Part shown: positions 50,638-58,794 of the stretch, piece by piece | Position numbering within the stretch: the stretch's first letter is position 1 | Layout of the letters: every line of letters begins with the position of its first letter | Source: Akkermansia sp. N21116 | GTDB taxonomy: Bacteria; Verrucomicrobiota; Verrucomicrobiia; Verrucomicrobiales; Akkermansiaceae | Reading direction: 5' to 3' | Length of the DNA stretch: 64,000 nt | NCBI RefSeq assembly: GCF_029854705.2 | Contig: NZ_CP139035.1 | Coordinates: forward strand, 1,798,001 to 1,862,000 | Made by a program: the position numbers and the translations under genes | The notes under the pieces: generated by a model | What the model was told of the DNA's origin: nothing | The model's database searches: none | The model's input: only the letters and a program-made list of their open reading frames with translations

Positions 50638-52101
50638 TTAGTTTGTTTGGAACTGAACCTTGTCCCGGCTTACGGGCATGCCGTGTTCGCAAAACCAGGG
50701 GAAGAGGTCCTTGCCGGCAGCAATGCTCATGATGGCGACTGCATCGTCCAGAGAATAGCCGTGTTTCAGTTTGGCAGGTACATATTTGCGCTTGGCCTGG
50801 AAGTATTTGGCGAGGAAGTCGGGATTGTCCTTGCGGAGCTGCTCAAAGACCCAGAAGGATTTACCCCAATTGACGGCTCGTTGTTGTCCCGGATCCAGTT
50901 TTGGTACACTGTCCGGTCCGTTGCCGTTCAAATCGTACAATTTCATTTCGGGATCCACTGCGAGAGCAGGCTTGATAGTGTTGGCGATGCGTTTGGCTGC
51001 TTCCTCGGGATATCCCTGATCTCCCATGACGAGGTCTCCGACATAAGTGGCAATGGGTTCATTCCAATAAGGTTCCGCATGAGGGTGTACCCAGGAGTGG
51101 ACATTTTCATGGGTAATAAATTCGATCATGCTATCTTCCCTTTCCGGGAAACCTCCCCAGAAGACGGCTAGTCCGATATGGCGACCATTGGAATACCCTC
51201 CTCCTCCCGTTGCGAGCAGGCCCACTTCGCTTGACATGCCGGGAGAGAGTGGAACACCCATGAATTTCTCAATACTCGGACGGCATCGGGTATCCATTTT
51301 GATCATAGCTTCTGCGCTGGGGGCCAGATAGTCGCTCCAGTGATAGACGAGTGAACCGACTTGCCGGGAATTGTCCGTACGGACAAGATCTCCTCCATCC
51401 ACTTTTTGATCCAGGTTGACTTGGCGGCCTGAACCCAGCCGGACGAGAAGTCCGTTGATCCATTCATTGTTGATAGATCCTTCTTTTTTCTGAGAACGTT
51501 GGCCGAAGAGAGTGGATGATGCGGCCAGGACTTTCCCATGGCCTACTTTTTTTTCTGCCAGGACGGGAACTCCATCGGCATTGACAACGAGAGGTTGCCA
51601 CTCTTCCGGCTTGCTGAATGTGAGAGTAAATCCGTTGGGTGACTCGATCTCTCCGGAAAGTCCGGAATTGGCCGTGAAACTCAGCGGTGCTTTGCCGGAG
51701 GCGCCGAATTGTACATCGAAGACGCCGGCTATGGCGTTTTGCTGTTTGCTGCCGGGGGACCCCATGATGACAAGGCCACCTCCGTTTTCGACGAATTTTT
51801 TCACGATGGCTTTGTCGTCATCGGTGTAGGGGACTTTGTCGTCACAAGCCGGGAGGATGAAGACGTTGGCATTGTCGAGTTGCAAATTTTTGAAAGATCT
51901 CCAGTTGTTGACACCGTTTTGACCGGGTTTCATGTAGTGGTGCAGAAAGGTCCCGAAACCCGTGTAGAAGGAATAGCCGTGGGTAAGGTCAACGACGACG
52001 GACAGAGGGGAAGACGATGTTCCCGTACCAGTGGTGGTAGTGCCGATTGCCGAGGTAACTGCCAGTAGGGGCAGGATGAGAGATAGAAAGAAACTTTTCA
52101 T
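50638..52101 (-). CDS. Secreted HEXXH (gluzincin-type) metallopeptidase with DUF4350-like N-terminal domain
   Basis: The 487-residue protein has a signal peptide (MKSFFLSLILPLLAVTSAIG) and a short Thr/Ser-rich linker. The N-terminal domain resembles class I amidotransferase-like DUF4350 (NVFILPACDDKVPYTDDD, then FVENGGGLVIMGS). A C-terminal peptidase domain has zinc motif HENVH at 331-335 and a downstream NEPIATY with Glu348 as the likely third ligand, the gluzincin pattern. The spacing and flanks differ from M60 enzymoglycan peptidases, so I leave the family open. In this context a host glycoprotein is a plausible substrate. AGGAG stands five bases before ATG 52101. It is divergent from the autotransporter gene. 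Confidence 0.78.
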   Translation of the reverse strand: MKSFFLSLILPLLAVTSAIGTTTTGTGTSSSPLSVVVDLTHGYSFYTGFGTFLHHYMKPGQNGVNNWRSFKNLQLDNANVFILPACDDKVPYTDDDKAIVKKFVENGGGLVIMGSPGSKQQNAIAGVFDVQFGASGKAPLSFTANSGLSGEIESPNGFTLTFSKPEEWQPLVVNADGVPVLAEKKVGHGKVLAASSTLFGQRSQKKEGSINNEWINGLLVRLGSGRQVNLDQKVDGGDLVRTDNSRQVGSLVYHWSDYLAPSAEAMIKMDTRCRPSIEKFMGVPLSPGMSSEVGLLATGGGGYSNGRHIGLAVFWGGFPEREDSMIEFITHENVHSWVHPHAEPYWNEPIATYVGDLVMGDQGYPEEAAKRIANTIKPALAVDPEMKLYDLNGNGPDSVPKLDPGQQRAVNWGKSFWVFEQLRKDNPDFLAKYFQAKRKYVPAKLKHGYSLDDAVAIMSIAAGKDLFPWFCEHGMPVSRDKVQFQTN

Positions 52102-52595
52102 GACTCTCCTACTTACGTAAGAGGAAATGGACTTCTTTCACAATCCTTTTTTCGGAGACAGACTAAGGGAAACAGGCTATTGACACGATTTTATGTGTCG
52201 GAATGACATGTAAAATAGGGGGGATGATCGGATGGGAATCTTTCAAAAAACTGTTTAAGTAATTTTTCCATCGCCAGGAATTAAAAAATATATTTCCGGT
52301 GTATTTACGTTTTTTGATTTTTTCTGGATATGTAGATGATTCGTAAATATATTAGATCACTCGTTTTTAGTATATTATTGTAATTTCAAAAACTTGATTT
52401 TTTGTTTTATTCGTTTGCTTTGATAAGTATTATTTATATTTATTCAGACAATTTTTCACGAGTGGTTTCATATATCGAAAAAATCTTTGATTTATTATGT
52501 GAAAATTTGGTGATTTGGAATGTATGTTTTTAGTCTTGTGCGACGAAAATAAATCTGTTTCGTTCTGCCTGGAATTAATATCCATTACAAAAATC
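52102..52595. other. AT-rich intergenic region between the peptidase and the autotransporter genes
   Basis: This 494-base gap has no coding frame of merit. It is very AT-rich, with many T tracts, and must hold the promoters of both divergent genes. TTGACA at 52180-52185 is one candidate -35 element on the plus strand, but the -10 is unclear. CTTACGTAAG at 52112-52121 is a perfect 10-bp palindrome just before the peptidase ribosome binding site and may be an operator. The composition suggests bent DNA or recent acquisition. Confidence 0.6.
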
Positions 52596-55500
52596 ATGAG
52601 ACCCATTCTTCCCCTTCAATTGCGACGCTGCCTGCTGGCGAGCTTCTTCCTGTCTTTTTCTTCCTCGGGTGCGGACTATACCATAGACGCTTCTCAAGCT
52701 TCCAACCCTGGACGGAATGTCTACCAAACACTGGCGGAATTGGTTTCCTCCGGAACCTTGTCCGCAGGAGACACAGTCATTCTGAATAATGACGACTTTT
52801 CTCTTGTGTCCGGTTTGTCTGTTCCCGTCAATTTCCGTTCGAATGATCCGGAGACGCCGCGCAAGGTAGATCTGACCGGATTGGGGAATACTCCTTTGTT
52901 TAAACTATCCCGGGGTGACTATATGATCGATATGAAATCCGTTGTCTTGACCAATGCTTCGGGCAGAGTAATTTATTGTTTAGATCAATCCTCCAGTTCC
53001 GGGACTGTTTCTCTGAAAGTTTCCGACGATGTCGCATTCAAGAATAATCACAGTTCTGGCGTGAATGAGTATGGAGGAGCGATTTCCTTGTATTCATACG
53101 TAGCTTCCAAATTGGCCGTAGGTGATAATACCACGTTCGAATCGAATTACGCTACCGGTAGCGGTGGTGCCATTAGTGTTCATTCATACGGGAGTAAGGA
53201 AGCTGTGCTGACTATGGGCAACAACGCCGTTTTTACTGGCAACTATGCCGGTAGCGGTAAAGACGGAGGAGCAATTCATGTATACGGCGCTGGCGGTTCT
53301 ACCGTGAGTCTCGGGGATAATATGAAATTCGTTGGTAATTATGTTCCCAATGGTTATGGTGGATCAGGCGGTGCTATTTATGTCGTTATGCCTGACAGTA
53401 CAAAATACGGTGAGAACAGCCTTTCTTTGGGTTCCAACGCTGTGTTTACCGGGAATTATGTCAATGGTCGTTACAGTTATGGGGGGGCTATTGCAATGCA
53501 TTCTGCTTCTCGATCGGAAATCTCAACATTGGTCCTGGGAACCGGAGCCGTCTTTACCGGGAATTACATTTTTTCTACAGCTGGAGCCGGTTATGACAGC
53601 TACGGCTATGGGGGGGCGATTTATGCAGCGTCAGGAAGATTTGTGAATCTCATTGTTCAGGACGGAGCCGTCTTTACCGGCAATTATGCCTGGTCAAGAG
53701 GCGGAGCTATTTATCTGCAAAGCAGCAAGGAGGGGAGTACCAGTCAGTTGCTGGCACTGAGCCGGGATGTCATTTTCAGCGGTAACAAGATTGGAGGTAC
53801 GTTTACCCAACACTCGGATGGTACCTTTTTCGTCGAAAACGGTATTGCCAATGCGGTTCATATAAGAGGCCAACAAGACATGCAACTTGCCGCTTCTGAA
53901 GGAAGGCAGGTTCGGTTCGATGATCCTCTCGTCACTTCTGCTGCCAGTGCGGGGTCTTATCCCAATTATACAGAGCTTGAAAATATCACCCTTTCCATTA
54001 ATCAATACTCAGACACCAGCGGCTCCGCTTACCAAACAGACGGTACGGTTATTTTCAGCGGGGAACTCTATCAAGGGGACTCTTCCCATCTGGTCGCGAG
54101 CCGTTATAGTGATTTCAAGGGACAAACAACTCTCTACGGGGGGACCCTCATTTTAGAACATAACGTGGTTTTTGGTAATTCCGAGTTGCGGGACGACACA
54201 TCCATGGTCCTTAAAAACGGAACCTTGGAAATCACCGGTGGCAGTACGATCAATGCTGCTTCTTTCACCGTCTCCCATGCGGACATTGTTTTGCGTCCGG
54301 GAACCAGCGCTTTCATCAATGCTAAAAACGTGGATATGTCTCAAGGCTTTGTTTTCGACATGCAGAGGCAGTTCCAAAGCTCCGCTTCCCTGGAGTTGTC
54401 TCACGGAATGTCCATCTCGGCCTCAAATTCCTTCCTGGTGGGTGGTAACATCGGCATTTTGGATAACTACGTATCCTCCGATTACTTTTATGCGGACAAC
54501 TCTTGGGCGCAAGAGCGTGTCTTCGTTGTGCTGACGGATTCGGACAAGACTCGTGACGGTGATTTTTCCGGTACTTATTCCATGGCTACTGGTTCCGAGT
54601 ATGTGGAGAGTCCCTATACTTATACGGGAGTTTGGAGTTATCAATGGCTGGATGCGGACGGGGACGGTTTCCCGGAACAGCTTCAGCTTGTCTGGACGCC
54701 CGACCGCGTAGATCCTCCCGATCCGGTGGACCCTCCCGGTCCGGTAGATCCGGTGGAGCCTGTAGATCCAACTCCTCCCGTTCCTCCAACACCTGGCATT
54801 CGGGACATTTTGCCCGAATTGGCGGGAGGACTCGCAATGAACTCCATGTGGTCTTCCGCCTCCAACGTCCTCGGTATGTCGGGAGCTGCTCTTGAGGGCC
54901 TGGATACGCTGAGATTCACTACGGGGCCGGAAAACAACTATTGGATCAAGGGGGTGGGAGATTTTCTTTACCATGCCTCCGAAGGTGTCCGGGACGGATT
55001 CGACTACAACGGCGGAGGATATGCCGTGGGGGCGGATCGCAGAGTAGCGAAGAATACGATTCTTGGCCTGGGGTTCGGCGATCTCTATGGTAGAATGTAC
55101 AGCCGTAGCTTTGTGGGTGACATCGGCCAGCAAACCGAAATCGCCATGCTTTATGGAGGATGGAACAAAAACCTCGACAGGAACAATACTCTCATCGTGA
55201 CGGGTTCCGTAGGCTATGGCTGGACGGACAACAGAATGAATTCTTTCCATACCGGCGGATGGTCTCACGGAAAATGGACTAACCGTACTTTGGGCGCTAC
55301 CCTCAATGGGAAATGGAGCCGTCGGGTGAGTGAAGCTGTGTCGATGGATTTCATACTCGGACTGGAATACACGGACGTGACGCAGGAGTCTTTTACGGAA
55401 ACGGGGTGGGATGCTCGCCGTTTTGAAAAAGGACATTTGAAGAATTTGTCCATGCCTGTAGGAGTGGGTATGACCTGTCGTAGCGAGCTGATGGGAAGGG

Positions 55501-55757
55501 AGTGGCTTAACAGCGTGGCGGTGAGTTACCTGCCCGATGTGTACCGGGAAAATCCGAGTGCATCTGCAGAACGTCTGCTCAACGGCTATCACTGGGAAGC
55601 AAAAGGTGCGACTCCCTCCCGAAACGCCGTGAGGGTGAATGTGTCCAGTGCTCTCCAGTTGAATGATCGTTGGAGGGTGTACGCAGGTTATGAGTTTGAA
55701 GGAAGGAACAAGGCCGTGGCACACCGGTTTAACGCAGGGGTGAGTTTCTCCTATTGA
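52596..55757 (+). CDS. Autotransporter with Pmp-like GGAI/FxxN repeats
   Basis: The 1053-residue protein has a signal peptide ending near residue 30 (FLSFSSSGA). The passenger contains seven GGAI motifs, each following an FxxN motif (FKNN, FESN, FTGN, FVGN and so on) at about residues 148-396. These are the hallmarks of chlamydial polymorphic membrane proteins and predict a beta-helix. A Pro/Asp/Val linker with repeated DPPDP/DPVEP units is at about 702-735. A C-terminal autotransporter beta-barrel (about 748-1053) ends in FSY, as outer-membrane proteins do. It probably displays the passenger on the cell surface as an adhesin. ATG 52596 is chosen over the open frame to 52515. A strong terminator follows. 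Confidence 0.9.
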   Translation: MRPILPLQLRRCLLASFFLSFSSSGADYTIDASQASNPGRNVYQTLAELVSSGTLSAGDTVILNNDDFSLVSGLSVPVNFRSNDPETPRKVDLTGLGNTPLFKLSRGDYMIDMKSVVLTNASGRVIYCLDQSSSSGTVSLKVSDDVAFKNNHSSGVNEYGGAISLYSYVASKLAVGDNTTFESNYATGSGGAISVHSYGSKEAVLTMGNNAVFTGNYAGSGKDGGAIHVYGAGGSTVSLGDNMKFVGNYVPNGYGGSGGAIYVVMPDSTKYGENSLSLGSNAVFTGNYVNGRYSYGGAIAMHSASRSEISTLVLGTGAVFTGNYIFSTAGAGYDSYGYGGAIYAASGRFVNLIVQDGAVFTGNYAWSRGGAIYLQSSKEGSTSQLLALSRDVIFSGNKIGGTFTQHSDGTFFVENGIANAVHIRGQQDMQLAASEGRQVRFDDPLVTSAASAGSYPNYTELENITLSINQYSDTSGSAYQTDGTVIFSGELYQGDSSHLVASRYSDFKGQTTLYGGTLILEHNVVFGNSELRDDTSMVLKNGTLEITGGSTINAASFTVSHADIVLRPGTSAFINAKNVDMSQGFVFDMQRQFQSSASLELSHGMSISASNSFLVGGNIGILDNYVSSDYFYADNSWAQERVFVVLTDSDKTRDGDFSGTYSMATGSEYVESPYTYTGVWSYQWLDADGDGFPEQLQLVWTPDRVDPPDPVDPPGPVDPVEPVDPTPPVPPTPGIRDILPELAGGLAMNSMWSSASNVLGMSGAALEGLDTLRFTTGPENNYWIKGVGDFLYHASEGVRDGFDYNGGGYAVGADRRVAKNTILGLGFGDLYGRMYSRSFVGDIGQQTEIAMLYGGWNKNLDRNNTLIVTGSVGYGWTDNRMNSFHTGGWSHGKWTNRTLGATLNGKWSRRVSEAVSMDFILGLEYTDVTQESFTETGWDARRFEKGHLKNLSMPVGVGMTCRSELMGREWLNSVAVSYLPDVYRENPSASAERLLNGYHWEAKGATPSRNAVRVNVSSALQLNDRWRVYAGYEFEGRNKAVAHRFNAGVSFSY
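54705..54795 (+). repeat. Short repeats encoding the Pro/Asp/Val linker of the autotransporter
   Basis: The units GATCCTCCCGATCCGGTGGA and variants occur four to five times and encode a DPPDPVDPPGPVDP-type linker. Such DNA can change in copy number by slippage and so alter linker length without changing the frame when whole units of 3n are gained or lost. Confidence 0.75.
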
Positions 55758-55767
55758 CGAGAGATTG

Positions 55768-55812
55768 AAAAGCTTCCCTTTTCCTCTTTTGTAGAGGGGA
55801 AGGGAAGCTTTA
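55768..55812 (+). terminator. Rho-independent terminator of the autotransporter gene
   Basis: AAAGCTTCCCTT at 55769-55780 pairs with AAGGGAAGCTTT at 55800-55811, with inner pairing of CCTC and GAGG. Confidence 0.85.
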
Positions 55813-55900
55813 CGTATTTGTTTTCCGGTTATGTCCCATGATCCTATATGTCTTTTTGTATGGCATTGGGCATTGTTGTTCTCTATAAGAGAGGTCAGGT

Positions 55901-56437
55901 ATGAGTGTTCTTCTTCATATTTGCTGCGCCCCCTGTTCCATTTCCTGTATTGAGTTGCTGAGAGGGGAGGGAATCGAACCGACTGGATTCTGGTTTAATC
56001 CGAATATTCACCCTTATAAGGAATACCAGGCCAGGAAGGATACTCTGGTCGAATATGCGGGGGAGATCGGGTTGGAACTGATTACAAGGGATGAGTACGG
56101 ACTGAGACCGTTTATCCGGGCAATTTATCCATCGCTGGAGAATCGTTGCGGAACGTGTTACCGGATGCGTTTTGAAGCAACGGCTCGTTTTGCTGCCGAA
56201 AACGGTTTCGACGGGTTTTCTTCGACTTTGTTCGTAAGTCCGTACCAGAATCATGAATTGCTGCGTGAAACGGCCGAAAAGGCTGCGGAACAATTCGGTG
56301 TCCATTTTGTCTACCGTGATTTTCGTCCCGGTTTCAGGGAAGGACAGCAAAAGGCCAGAGCCCTTCAATTATATATGCAAAAATATTGCGGATGCGTGTT
56401 TAGTGAGGAGGAACGTTACCTGCAACGGAAGAAGTAA
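55901..56437 (+). CDS. queH: Epoxyqueuosine reductase QueH
   Basis: QueH reduces epoxyqueuosine in tRNA to queuosine, the last step of the pathway, and replaces QueG. The 178-residue protein (former DUF208) has the conserved cysteine pairs CCAPC at about residues 9-13 and RCGTCY near 84-89. The FVSPYQNHELL stretch and a C-terminal YCGCVFSEEERY also match the family, whose cysteines bind iron-sulfur and a second metal. No other que gene is in the window. The ATG has a GAGGTCAGG sequence just upstream. Confidence 0.93.
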   Translation: MSVLLHICCAPCSISCIELLRGEGIEPTGFWFNPNIHPYKEYQARKDTLVEYAGEIGLELITRDEYGLRPFIRAIYPSLENRCGTCYRMRFEATARFAAENGFDGFSSTLFVSPYQNHELLRETAEKAAEQFGVHFVYRDFRPGFREGQQKARALQLYMQKYCGCVFSEEERYLQRKK

Positions 56438-56518
56438 CGTTCCCTATTGTCTATCATGCTCCGGATTTTGTCCGTCCCTTGGTCAATTAACCGGCGTTGC
56501 CGGCTTCTATGGATTGAT

Positions 56519-57565
56519 TTATCTTTCCGATGTCGCTGCTTTGTAGTCGGCATCGGAGACTGGTTCCCGCCAAGTGTTCTTGTTCGTTTGCGGATTGCAT
56601 TCGATGGCGAGGTGGGAAAACCATCTATCCGGTGCGGCTCCATGCCAATGTTCTACATTCGGCGGGATTTCCACCACGTCTCCTGCCTGTAGCTTGCGGG
56701 CTGATTTTCCGCGTTCCTGATAGTAACCGATTCCTCCGACGGCAATCAGCATTTGTCCTCCGGTATGGCTGTGCCAGTTATTGCGGCAACCCGGTTCAAA
56801 GGTAACGTTGGCGACAGGAACTCCGAGTCTCTTGTCCTGCGTCAAGGGAGCCAGCCATGACTTTCCGGAGAAATACTGAGAGTATCCCGTATTTTCTCTT
56901 CCTGTTGGAAACGGGCTGATTGAGGGAATCCCGTTATGGTCTGTTCTGGCGATGGCGACGATTGCCTTTGTCTGTTCATCGTTAAGGCCGTTGTGCTTGC
57001 CAATGGCAATGTGGCCGTTCAACTGGCTGTCCACACCGTCCATTGCGGCGAGCATGGCAATTGTGGCCACCTCACGGGTTTGCCAGTCCAGATTATCACG
57101 TCCGAAAATGTCTCCGAAGAGATGGGCTTTCAGGAACTCGTCAATAGACGGTGCAAATTCGTAGATAGCGCCTTGAACGGGTACTCCTATAAGTTTCGTC
57201 TGGTTTTCCGTCCCGAATTCAATGCTTTTCCCTGCGGGGAGAGGTCCGGGCAATTTTCCCTGCCGATCTTTGTTTCCGCGTTCCTCAAGGAGGTTTTTGA
57301 ATGTGTTCAAGGCATTGAGACTACGTGGAAATCCGCAGTAGGCGTAGACTTGTACGAGGACTTCCTTCAACTCGTTGACCGTGACTCCGGCATTCAGACC
57401 GGAAGTAAGAGCTTCCTTGAGTCCGTCTTGGTTGCCTTTGGCTGCCATGGAAGCGGCGGCGGCTATTTTCTGCTGTCTGATCGTTAGCGAATTCATGTTG
57501 GTGTCATTTCCATAAGTTACAGTACAAATTACGGCGAGAAGTGCGCCAAAAAAGAGTGATTGCAT
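56519..57565 (-). CDS. Exported carboxymuconolactone decarboxylase-cupin fusion protein
   Basis: The 348-residue protein has a signal peptide (MQSLFFGALLAVICTVTYG). Two carboxymuconolactone-decarboxylase-like helical domains follow (about 28-100 and 140-208), then a cupin at about 245-325 with metal ligands HSH at 265-267 (His265, His267), Gln271 and His in EHWHG (306 or 308). CMD-cupin fusions are widespread but poorly defined; they may be hydroperoxide or lactone enzymes. Export is unusual for a CMD protein. ATG 57565 has the ribosome binding site AAAGGAGA in front, so the open frame to 57613 is not used. It is divergent from a LysR regulator. Confidence 0.85.
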   Translation of the reverse strand: MQSLFFGALLAVICTVTYGNDTNMNSLTIRQQKIAAAASMAAKGNQDGLKEALTSGLNAGVTVNELKEVLVQVYAYCGFPRSLNALNTFKNLLEERGNKDRQGKLPGPLPAGKSIEFGTENQTKLIGVPVQGAIYEFAPSIDEFLKAHLFGDIFGRDNLDWQTREVATIAMLAAMDGVDSQLNGHIAIGKHNGLNDEQTKAIVAIARTDHNGIPSISPFPTGRENTGYSQYFSGKSWLAPLTQDKRLGVPVANVTFEPGCRNNWHSHTGGQMLIAVGGIGYYQERGKSARKLQAGDVVEIPPNVEHWHGAAPDRWFSHLAIECNPQTNKNTWREPVSDADYKAATSER

Positions 57566-57661
57566 AGTTTTTCTCCTTTGTCTCCGGTGTTTGTTTCCCA
57601 ACTGCTCCGACAAGCGTTATTTGGCCTCATGATCCGTGATACGAGTCCGTATTTCCTTTTT

Positions 57662-57722
57662 AGCATGCTTTTGCATCATAGCAAATACTTCTTTAGTATG
57701 GATTATTATGCTTGTTAGGCAT
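57662..57722. promoter_or_regulatory. Cluster of dyads between the CMD-cupin and LysR genes (likely LysR binding sites)
   Basis: Three interrupted palindromes are close together. They are TTTGC-N6-GCAAA at 57670-57685, ATACT-N5-AGTAT at 57685-57699, and ATGC-N7-GCAT at 57708-57722. AGCATGCT at 57662-57669 is a further perfect palindrome. The last two dyads have T-N11-A form and are 23 bases centre to centre, about two helical turns, as usual for LysR regulators that control a divergent gene. Confidence 0.6.
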
Positions 57723-57766
57723 AGTATATTATCTTATGGTAAAAATATAATAAGAAGGAATAATTA

Positions 57767-58681
57767 ATGGAAATCAGAGTATTACGTTATTTTTTGGCAG
57801 TAGTGAGGGAGGGGAGCATTACGAGGGCTGCAGAATCTCTGCATGTTACCCAGCCTACGCTTTCCAGGCAGTTGAAAGACTTGGAAGACGAGTTGGGTCA
57901 GAAACTTTTTATCCGGAATTATCACCATATCACCTTGACGGAGGAAGGAAGGTTGTTCAGACAGCGAGCTCAGGAGATCATGGAGATGGTCTGCAAGACC
58001 GAATCTGAATTTGCAGCCATGGGAAATACCGTTGGCGGGGACATTTATATCGGGGGGGGAGAATCTGTTGCGATGAGGTTGATTGCCCGAGTGATGAGAG
58101 AAGTACAGACCGCCTATCCGGATATCCGATTTCACCTTTACAGTGGAATTGCAGATGACATTATGGAACGCCTTGACAAAGGTATGTTGGATTTCGGTCT
58201 TCTGATTCAGCCGGCCAATACCGCTAAATACGATTGCATCGACTTGCCGGCAAAAGATACATGGGGAGTTATTATGAGGAAGGACTCTCCCCTGGCTACG
58301 AAAAAGACTATTGATCCTCAGGACTTGCTGGGGCTTCCCCTGATTTTCTCTTCCAGACAAATAGTCCGGAACCAATCCGGGATGATTGGATATCCCGAAT
58401 GGTTTGGCGGGAATTTCGACAAATTGAACGTGGTGTCTACTTACAACCTCATTTATAATGCGGCTCTCATGGTGGAGGAGGGGCTCGGTTATGTCATTGG
58501 CCTTGACCATTTGATTCATGTAACAGGGAACGGAAATCTTTGTTTTAGGCCATTGCAACCCAAATTGGAATCGGGAGTGAGCATTGTGTGGAAGAAATTC
58601 CAGGTGTTTTCGAACGCTGCTGAGATTTTCCTCGAAGCGCTTCGGCACCAATTTACCCAGCAGCAAGACTCCGGAGAATGA
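57767..58681 (+). CDS. LysR family transcriptional regulator
   Basis: The 304-residue protein has the LysR winged helix at residues 1-60 (LRYFLAVVREGSITRAAESL, VTQPTLSRQLKDLE) and a substrate-binding domain to the end, of the CynR/CbbR type. It very likely controls the divergent CMD-cupin gene through the dyads between them and usually also itself. The effector is unknown. The ATG has AGAAGGA seven bases upstream. The following MacA-like gene starts 114 bases after its stop, so it may be a separate unit. Confidence 0.93.
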   Translation: MEIRVLRYFLAVVREGSITRAAESLHVTQPTLSRQLKDLEDELGQKLFIRNYHHITLTEEGRLFRQRAQEIMEMVCKTESEFAAMGNTVGGDIYIGGGESVAMRLIARVMREVQTAYPDIRFHLYSGIADDIMERLDKGMLDFGLLIQPANTAKYDCIDLPAKDTWGVIMRKDSPLATKKTIDPQDLLGLPLIFSSRQIVRNQSGMIGYPEWFGGNFDKLNVVSTYNLIYNAALMVEEGLGYVIGLDHLIHVTGNGNLCFRPLQPKLESGVSIVWKKFQVFSNAAEIFLEALRHQFTQQQDSGE

Positions 58682-58794
58682 ATTGGAACGGGTTGATGAT
58701 TCCTCTTCTCGGAACGTGTCGGAAGCAGATCCCCAAAAATCAAACTTGAGAAAAATTATTGAAACTTTTCCTGCAAGGTGGAGTATAATTCTCC

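Noticed and set aside
53036-53790. Regularly spaced similar DNA units in the autotransporter
   Set aside because: They are protein-coding repeats with varied spacing and diverged sequence, not CRISPR or tandem satellite DNA.
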